From: JBBKXP01 sp038251315
GTDB taxonomy: Bacteria; Pseudomonadota; Alphaproteobacteria; Rhodobacterales; Rhodobacteraceae
Assembly (NCBI GenBank): GCA_038251315.1
Contig: JBBSBK010000109.1
Span: forward strand, 1-10,632
Length of the DNA: 10,632 nt
Reading direction: 5' to 3'
Of the stretch, positions 6,783 through 10,632 are shown one piece after another; position 1 is the stretch's first letter; every line of letters starts with the position of its first letter. The notes beneath the pieces were generated by a model. That model was not told the origin of the DNA and searched no databases. It saw only the letters and a list, made by a program, of their open reading frames with translations. The translations under genes and the position numbers were made by a program.

Positions 6783-6938
6783 TTACCAGCTGAACCAAGG
6801 CAGTTTGATGTACGTCAGCACATGGGCGACGACGGCGATCATCGTAAAGATCGCAAAGCCGCTCATGTAGACCGAGTGCAATTCCTGCGCTTGCTCGTCT
6901 GTGAGACCCGTGAAGGACAGGTCATTTCTATCAGCCAT
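6783..6938 (-). CDS. pufB: Light-harvesting LH1 (B875-type) beta polypeptide
   Basis: This 51-residue antenna polypeptide begins MADRNDLSFTGLTDEQAQEL and has one membrane helix (about 26-46). The GLTDEQAQELHSVYMSG block (11-27) is the signature of LH1 beta. H39 in VVAHVLTY is the bacteriochlorophyll ligand and H21 the conserved N-terminal histidine. It ends in LPWFSW. The start at 6938 is preferred over the upstream in-frame extension to 6992 because GGAGG lies 6 bases before it and family members start with MADxxDL. It is the first structural gene after a 153-bp spacer following pufQ. Confidence 0.98.
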   Translation of the reverse strand: MADRNDLSFTGLTDEQAQELHSVYMSGFAIFTMIAVVAHVLTYIKLPWFSW

Positions 6939-7091
6939 GTTTTTCCTCCGGAAAAGTGAACTGAAACCGCGCTTCCCCCGCGGCCGGGCCACGACGGAGG
7001 CTTATCCCCCGCCCTACTCCGCCAATCCATTCGGACTGCCGAAACCTTTTGCCCGTGACACTGTGCCGCCGGGTCGTATGTCTGTTCGCCC
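6939..7091 (-). other. pufQ-pufB intercistronic spacer
   Basis: This is a 153-bp noncoding spacer inside the puf transcript unit. It ends in the strong pufB ribosome-binding site. I see only a minor palindrome (CCCGCGGCCGGG, 4-bp stem, near 6978-6990), no U-run and no TGT-N12-ACA (PpsR/CrtJ-type) site. In Rhodobacter this region carries RNA processing sites that free the stable pufBA message; whether the same holds here cannot be read from the sequence. Confidence 0.5.
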
Positions 7092-7319
7092 TCATGCGTT
7101 GAAGATGCAGGGCGTGATGATGCGGGCCTGAGTCCAGGCCCGCGCAACCGGACCCTTGGCCGGCAGTGCCATGTGGCGCAGCGCGGTCAGCGCCCAGGCC
7201 AGCGTCGCGGGAACCAGCGTCGCCAGAAAAATCAGCGCGAAATAGGCCATGTATTCGCCGCGCGGCAGAGGCTGACTGCGCCGGCTGTCGGCCACATGAT
7301 GATTGGTCATGTCGGTCAT
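7092..7319 (-). CDS. pufQ: PufQ, bacteriochlorophyll-related regulatory/carrier protein
   Basis: This small 75-residue membrane protein has one predicted helix at about 24-48. In Rhodobacter, PufQ is needed for normal bacteriochlorophyll synthesis and has been proposed to carry or regulate pigment intermediates; its biochemical role is not settled. Recognition comes from the segment PRGEYMAYFALIF (19-31), the basic turn after the helix, and the C-terminal GPVARAWTQARIITPCIF (56-73), which matches the family's GPIARAW...ITPEIF ending as I recall it. It is the first puf gene, and its ATG overlaps the bchZ stop by four bases (ATGA), so its expression is tied to the bch operon. Its lack of its own upstream space implies that any puf promoter lies within or before bchZ. 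Confidence 0.93.
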   Translation of the reverse strand: MTDMTNHHVADSRRSQPLPRGEYMAYFALIFLATLVPATLAWALTALRHMALPAKGPVARAWTQARIITPCIFNA

Positions 7320-8779
7320 TTGGTTGCTCCTTTGGACATGGGATCAAGGGTTTGTACGGTTTCCAGCACCACCCGGTCGGCGCCCGCATCGAGGGCGGCG
7401 CGTTCGGCGCTGTCGCGCAGGGCCTTGGCGGCGGAAATCCGGGTCAGGATCGGGTGGGTCGCGACGATCCGGTCAAGTGCGGCCTGCGCATCGGCATCCC
7501 AGGGGAAATCGCGGCGCAGCGGGGTCAGGGTTGACGGCGCCTTGTCCATCTCGGTGCCCAGCGGCAGGATATGGAACAGCGCGTCGAACAGCCCGTTGCA
7601 GACCTCTTGCAACACATAAGTCGCACCCGCATAGCCCATGAACGGCGTGCCCGTGGCACGGCGGATCGCGGCGCCGGGGAAACTGGCGGGGATGAAATGC
7701 GGCGCGGGTCCGAACCCGCCCTTCATTTCAGCCATATACATCTTTTCGTTGATCGACCCCATGACGATCAAGGGCCGTTTGGTGTGCAGCAGTTGGCGCA
7801 CTTCGTCGTTGTTCGTCTTTTTACCCCGGCAGCGGGCCACCGCGAATGCACAGGGAAAGCCCAGATCGTTTTCAAGGTAATGCCGGATGCCGCGGGCATA
7901 GGTTTCGTTGGCGACGATGGCGAATTCGGCCGTCGCAAAGAAATCCTGCGTCACAGACCGCCACAAGTCCCAGACCGGTTTGATCGTCGAATGCTTTTCC
8001 TGTTCGATGAACGGTTCGGGGTCCAGCCCCAGCAATTCGCCCAGCTTGCGCAGGAACAGCGTCGTGGATTCGATGCCGAACGGCGCTTGCAGATAGGGTT
8101 TGCCCAACACCTCGGCCAGCCCGCGGCCGAATTCACGGTACATGCAGATGTTGACGTCCGCATTCACCAGATTGCGCATTTCGGCCAAATGCGCGCCCAG
8201 CGGCATCACCATGTTGACCGTCGCCCCGATGCCTTCGACCAGACGGCGGATTTCGTGCAGGTCGGACGGCATGTTGAACGTGCCATACATCGGCCCAAGG
8301 ATATTGACGCGGGGTGCGGCCCCGTCTTCACGCGGCTTTTCGGGGGGCATCCGCCCTTTGGTCATGCCGAATTCGCTGAAGATCCACGTCATCGCCCGGT
8401 CGGCCGATTCCCACTGATCCTCGTCGATGGTGCGCGGCAGGAACCGCTGGATATTGGTGCCTTGCGGCGTGACGCCACCGCCGATCATTTCGGCGATCGA
8501 CCCGGTGACGACGACGGCTGGCAGGGCGGGGTCAAGCGTTTCCCACGCCCGTTTCATCGCAGCCTCGGTCCCGGCACCCATTTCGGTTTCGCCAAGGCCG
8601 GTCACGACAATGGGTAGTTCATGCGGCGGCAGCGCGTCGGTGTAATGCAGCACGGACGTCACGGGCAGGTTTTCGCAACCCACCGGGCCATCAATGACGA
8701 CTTGCAGACCCTTGACGGCGCAGAAGGCATAAACCGCCCCCCAGTATCCGCCCGCGCGATCGTGGTCCTGAATCAGCAT
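7316..8779 (-). CDS. bchZ: Chlorophyllide a reductase subunit Z
   Basis: This 487-residue catalytic subunit of chlorophyllide a oxidoreductase (COR), a nitrogenase-like enzyme, works with BchY to reduce ring B and form the bacteriochlorin. It starts MLIQDHDRAGGYWGAVYAF, typical for BchZ. The cysteine in GPVGCENLPV (C35) is the expected ligand BchZ gives to the [4Fe-4S] cluster shared with BchY. The nitrogenase-like GLGETEMGAGTE (61-72) and VVVTGSIAEMIGGG (89-102) follow. The ATG at 8779 shares one base with the bchY stop (TGATG), which is why this start is chosen over the longer open frame reaching into bchY. The gene overlaps pufQ at its end. Length and motifs are normal. Confidence 0.98.
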   Translation of the reverse strand: MLIQDHDRAGGYWGAVYAFCAVKGLQVVIDGPVGCENLPVTSVLHYTDALPPHELPIVVTGLGETEMGAGTEAAMKRAWETLDPALPAVVVTGSIAEMIGGGVTPQGTNIQRFLPRTIDEDQWESADRAMTWIFSEFGMTKGRMPPEKPREDGAAPRVNILGPMYGTFNMPSDLHEIRRLVEGIGATVNMVMPLGAHLAEMRNLVNADVNICMYREFGRGLAEVLGKPYLQAPFGIESTTLFLRKLGELLGLDPEPFIEQEKHSTIKPVWDLWRSVTQDFFATAEFAIVANETYARGIRHYLENDLGFPCAFAVARCRGKKTNNDEVRQLLHTKRPLIVMGSINEKMYMAEMKGGFGPAPHFIPASFPGAAIRRATGTPFMGYAGATYVLQEVCNGLFDALFHILPLGTEMDKAPSTLTPLRRDFPWDADAQAALDRIVATHPILTRISAAKALRDSAERAALDAGADRVVLETVQTLDPMSKGATK

Positions 8780-10359
8780 CAGATCATAACCTCTGCTGCT
8801 GCTACCCGCGCGGCCTTGTCCAACTTCTTTTGATGCTGGGCGCGGAAATCGGGCCGCAGGTTGGGCGACTTTTCCCAAACGCCTGCGGTATCCCCCGCGC
8901 CGACGCCTTCAAAGAACCCGCGCATCCGGTCCATCCGGTCCTTGCCCGCCATCGCGGCGGCAACGACCTGCGCCAGCGACCCGGCCCCGGCAGGGCCCAT
9001 CAGCGGACGCGCTGAAATCAGATTGGTGTAATAGAGGGCCGGAAGACCCATTTCCTTGGCCTTTTGCACAACCGGAGTCGTGCCAATGGCGAGGTCCGGG
9101 CGAATGCCCTGCATCGCCGCCAGATCGTCCTCGAGGCTGGCGCGGTATTTCACAGTGACGCCCTTGGCCGCCAGCCACGCGGCATCGTCAGCCGACCAGC
9201 GGGTTTTCGGGCAGGCGGTGCCGACGTAGGGCACATTCGCGCCGCTTTCGATCAGCAACCGTGCGACCAGCAGTTCGGAGCCCTCGTAGCCCGACAGGGT
9301 GATCGTGCCGCTGATCGGTGTCGCGGCCAGCACGCCCTTGATCGCAGGCAGGAATGCGTTCTGCGCCGCAGCCACGCGGTCGGCAGCCAGCCCGAAAGCA
9401 TCGCCAATTCCGGCCAGCCAAGCCGCCGTGCCATCATATCCGACAGGGGCCGATCCCACGACGGGCCGCCCCGCAGATTCGAATTCGCGTACCGCCGCCG
9501 TATAGAACGGATGGATCGCCGCCACCGCACCACAGTCAAGCGCGGCATAAAGTTCGCGCCATTCGCGCGTTGGCACCACCGGTCCGGCGGCCAGACCCAT
9601 CGGGGCCAGCATCGCGCCGATCATCATCGGATCGGCCGGAAACATCTCGCCCAGCAGGGTCACGGTCGGGCGGTCGGATTTGCCGCCGACGGGGGCCTGC
9701 ACCGGGCCTGCCATGATCTCTTCGCGGGCGTATTTCAGCATCGCACCGGCCAGCACATCCTTGGCCTCGGCATGGGTCGGGATGCCGAAACCGGGCACGT
9801 CGATGCCGACGATGCGCACACCGTTAATCTCGGACGGCAGCAGCCGCAGGGGAACACCGGACGCCGTCGGCACACACAGGTTGGTCACGACAATGGCGTC
9901 GTATTTATCGGGGTCGGCCATGTCGTGCACGGCTTCACGGATGTCTTCGAACAACTTGCCGGTGACAAGCGTTTCGGAATTGAACGGGACGTAGCCGACC
10001 GACCGGCGGGCACCGTAGAAATGCGACACAAACGTCAGGCCATAGACACAGCAGGCCGACCCGGACAGGACCGTGGCGACCCGCTTCATCCGCAGGCCGA
10101 CGCGCAAGCTGCCGAACGCCGGGCACATCGATTGCGGCTGGTCGTGCGGGCCTTTGGGATAATCGGCGGCGTATTGATCAAGGATGTCGGATTTGCCGGC
10201 AGCGCGGGCCGCAGCCTCCATCGTCGGGCCGGAACTGCATCCGCCTGAGGCCACGTGTTCGGTCACAGCGGGAGACGCATCAGCACGGGACGCACCCTCG
10301 ATGATCGACACTTTTCCGGCGGCGTCGTAGCCGACCTCATATGCCTCACGCGTCGTCAT
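8779..10359 (-). CDS. bchY: Chlorophyllide a reductase subunit Y
   Basis: This 526-residue partner of BchZ forms the catalytic BchYZ component, which accepts electrons from the BchX iron protein. Candidate [4Fe-4S] cluster cysteines are in the expected order: C79 (SMCPAFGS), C103/C104 (GSACCVYGLTF) and C162 (TNLCVPT). The segment HVASGGCSSGPTMEAA (35-50) and the C-terminal TACPKTRWSADDA (381-393) and ALYYTNLISARPLMGP (441-456) support the assignment. The ATG at 10359 overlaps the bchX end by 14 bp; an in-frame extension upstream would read through bchX in another frame. The first 30 residues are less conserved, so an internal start cannot be excluded, but MTTREAYEVGYDAAG reads like a real protein. 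It ends by sharing a base with the bchZ ATG. Confidence 0.97.
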   Translation of the reverse strand: MTTREAYEVGYDAAGKVSIIEGASRADASPAVTEHVASGGCSSGPTMEAAARAAGKSDILDQYAADYPKGPHDQPQSMCPAFGSLRVGLRMKRVATVLSGSACCVYGLTFVSHFYGARRSVGYVPFNSETLVTGKLFEDIREAVHDMADPDKYDAIVVTNLCVPTASGVPLRLLPSEINGVRIVGIDVPGFGIPTHAEAKDVLAGAMLKYAREEIMAGPVQAPVGGKSDRPTVTLLGEMFPADPMMIGAMLAPMGLAAGPVVPTREWRELYAALDCGAVAAIHPFYTAAVREFESAGRPVVGSAPVGYDGTAAWLAGIGDAFGLAADRVAAAQNAFLPAIKGVLAATPISGTITLSGYEGSELLVARLLIESGANVPYVGTACPKTRWSADDAAWLAAKGVTVKYRASLEDDLAAMQGIRPDLAIGTTPVVQKAKEMGLPALYYTNLISARPLMGPAGAGSLAQVVAAAMAGKDRMDRMRGFFEGVGAGDTAGVWEKSPNLRPDFRAQHQKKLDKAARVAAAEVMI

Positions 10360-10632
10360 AAACAACCTCGAGACTTGCTTGCACCGCCCCGTATTTGCCG
10401 CGCATGTCGGTCGCCGTGGCCGGGACCAGCGTGTAATCGCCGCCCGTATCCTTGGCATCGAACAGGCCCAGCAGGCCGTCCTGATCCAGTGGTGCGGGGC
10501 GGACCGGCGGGGCGATGCCGACCGCGTCGGCCAGTGCGCCGAACAGCGGACCCCACTCCGATTGCATGGTGCCGACGATTTGGTAATTCGCTGATTTCTT
10601 GCGCAAATCGTCGTTTTGCGGGATCGCTGCCA
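10346..10632 (-). CDS. bchX: Chlorophyllide a reductase iron protein BchX, C-terminal fragment
   Basis: Only the last 94 or so residues are in the window; the frame is open to the right edge (AAIPQNDDLRKKSANYQIVG) and ends YDDA with TGA at 10348-10346. BchX is the NifH/BchL-like ATP-dependent reductase that passes electrons to BchYZ. The nucleotide-binding and cluster cysteine motifs lie upstream, outside the window, so the call rests on the BchX-specific C-terminal text (KKSANYQIVGTMQSEWGPLF, then GGDYTLVPATATDMRGKYGA) and on its place directly before bchY. The TTG at 10606 is an internal codon and not a start. It overlaps bchY by 14 bp. Confidence 0.93.
   Translation of the reverse strand, partial: AAIPQNDDLRKKSANYQIVGTMQSEWGPLFGALADAVGIAPPVRPAPLDQDGLLGLFDAKDTGGDYTLVPATATDMRGKYGAVQASLEVVYDDA

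Noticed and set aside
6939..7340. Search for PpsR/CrtJ-type TGT-N12-ACA sites upstream of pufB and pufQ
   Set aside because: No exact site was found; the nearest (TGT-N12-ACC near the bchZ end) departs from the consensus and is inside coding sequence.
7571..8617. A 348-codon open frame on the + strand opposite bchZ
   Set aside because: It is a shadow frame of bchZ with no motifs and a biased composition.
9064..10248. A 394-codon open frame on the + strand opposite bchY
   Set aside because: It is antisense to a gene with clear cluster cysteines and family motifs; its Arg/His/Gln-rich composition is typical of a shadow frame in GC-rich DNA.
1..10632. Mobile elements, CRISPR arrays, tRNA or rRNA genes
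   Set aside because: None seen; the window is filled by colinear photosynthesis genes, with no transposase, repeat array or RNA gene recognisable.

Overview
The window is an internal piece of a photosynthesis gene cluster (PGC) from a GC-rich purple or aerobic anoxygenic phototrophic alphaproteobacterium. The gene order (bchX-Y-Z-pufQ-B-A-L-M-X-dxs, facing MFS transporter-bchP-idi), the presence of PufQ and PufX, and close similarity to remembered Rhodobacter sphaeroides proteins all point to Rhodobacterales/Rhodobacteraceae. The genus cannot be fixed from the sequence alone. PufX, rather than a tetrahaem PufC, after pufM argues for the PufX-bearing part of the family.

Layout. On the + strand, left edge (1-2373): the C-terminal half of a BCD/PucC-family MFS protein, then bchP (geranylgeranyl reductase) and idi (type I isopentenyl diphosphate isomerase), tightly packed with a 2-bp gap and a 4-bp overlap. 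On the - strand (2374-10632), read from the right edge: the C-terminus of bchX, then bchY and bchZ (chlorophyllide a reductase), pufQ, pufB and pufA (LH1 beta and alpha), pufL and pufM (reaction centre), pufX, and finally dxs (DXP synthase). pufA (6594-6767) encodes only 57 residues and is easily missed by a length cutoff. The idi and dxs stop codons abut with no base between them. No gene-free stretch exceeds 300 bases. The longest spacers are pufX-dxs (about 178 bp, two strong stem-loops), pufQ-pufB (153 bp, no strong motif seen) and pufA-pufL (115 bp, a stem-loop).

How the genes work together. BchXYZ makes the bacteriochlorin ring and BchP reduces the geranylgeranyl tail. Dxs and Idi supply isoprenoid precursor for that tail and for carotenoids. 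PufBALM are the core antenna and reaction-centre polypeptides that bind the pigment, PufX organises the RC-LH1 complex and lets quinone exchange, and PufQ is linked to bacteriochlorophyll supply. The bchXYZ-pufQ junctions all overlap, which is the classic superoperon arrangement.

I see no evidence of a previously undescribed system. The points worth a second look are local: a stem-loop pair with a U-tract just upstream of the dxs ribosome-binding site, the zero-gap convergence of two isoprenoid genes, a PufX without the GxxxG seen in R. sphaeroides, a short PufL tail, and the intercistronic stem-loops.
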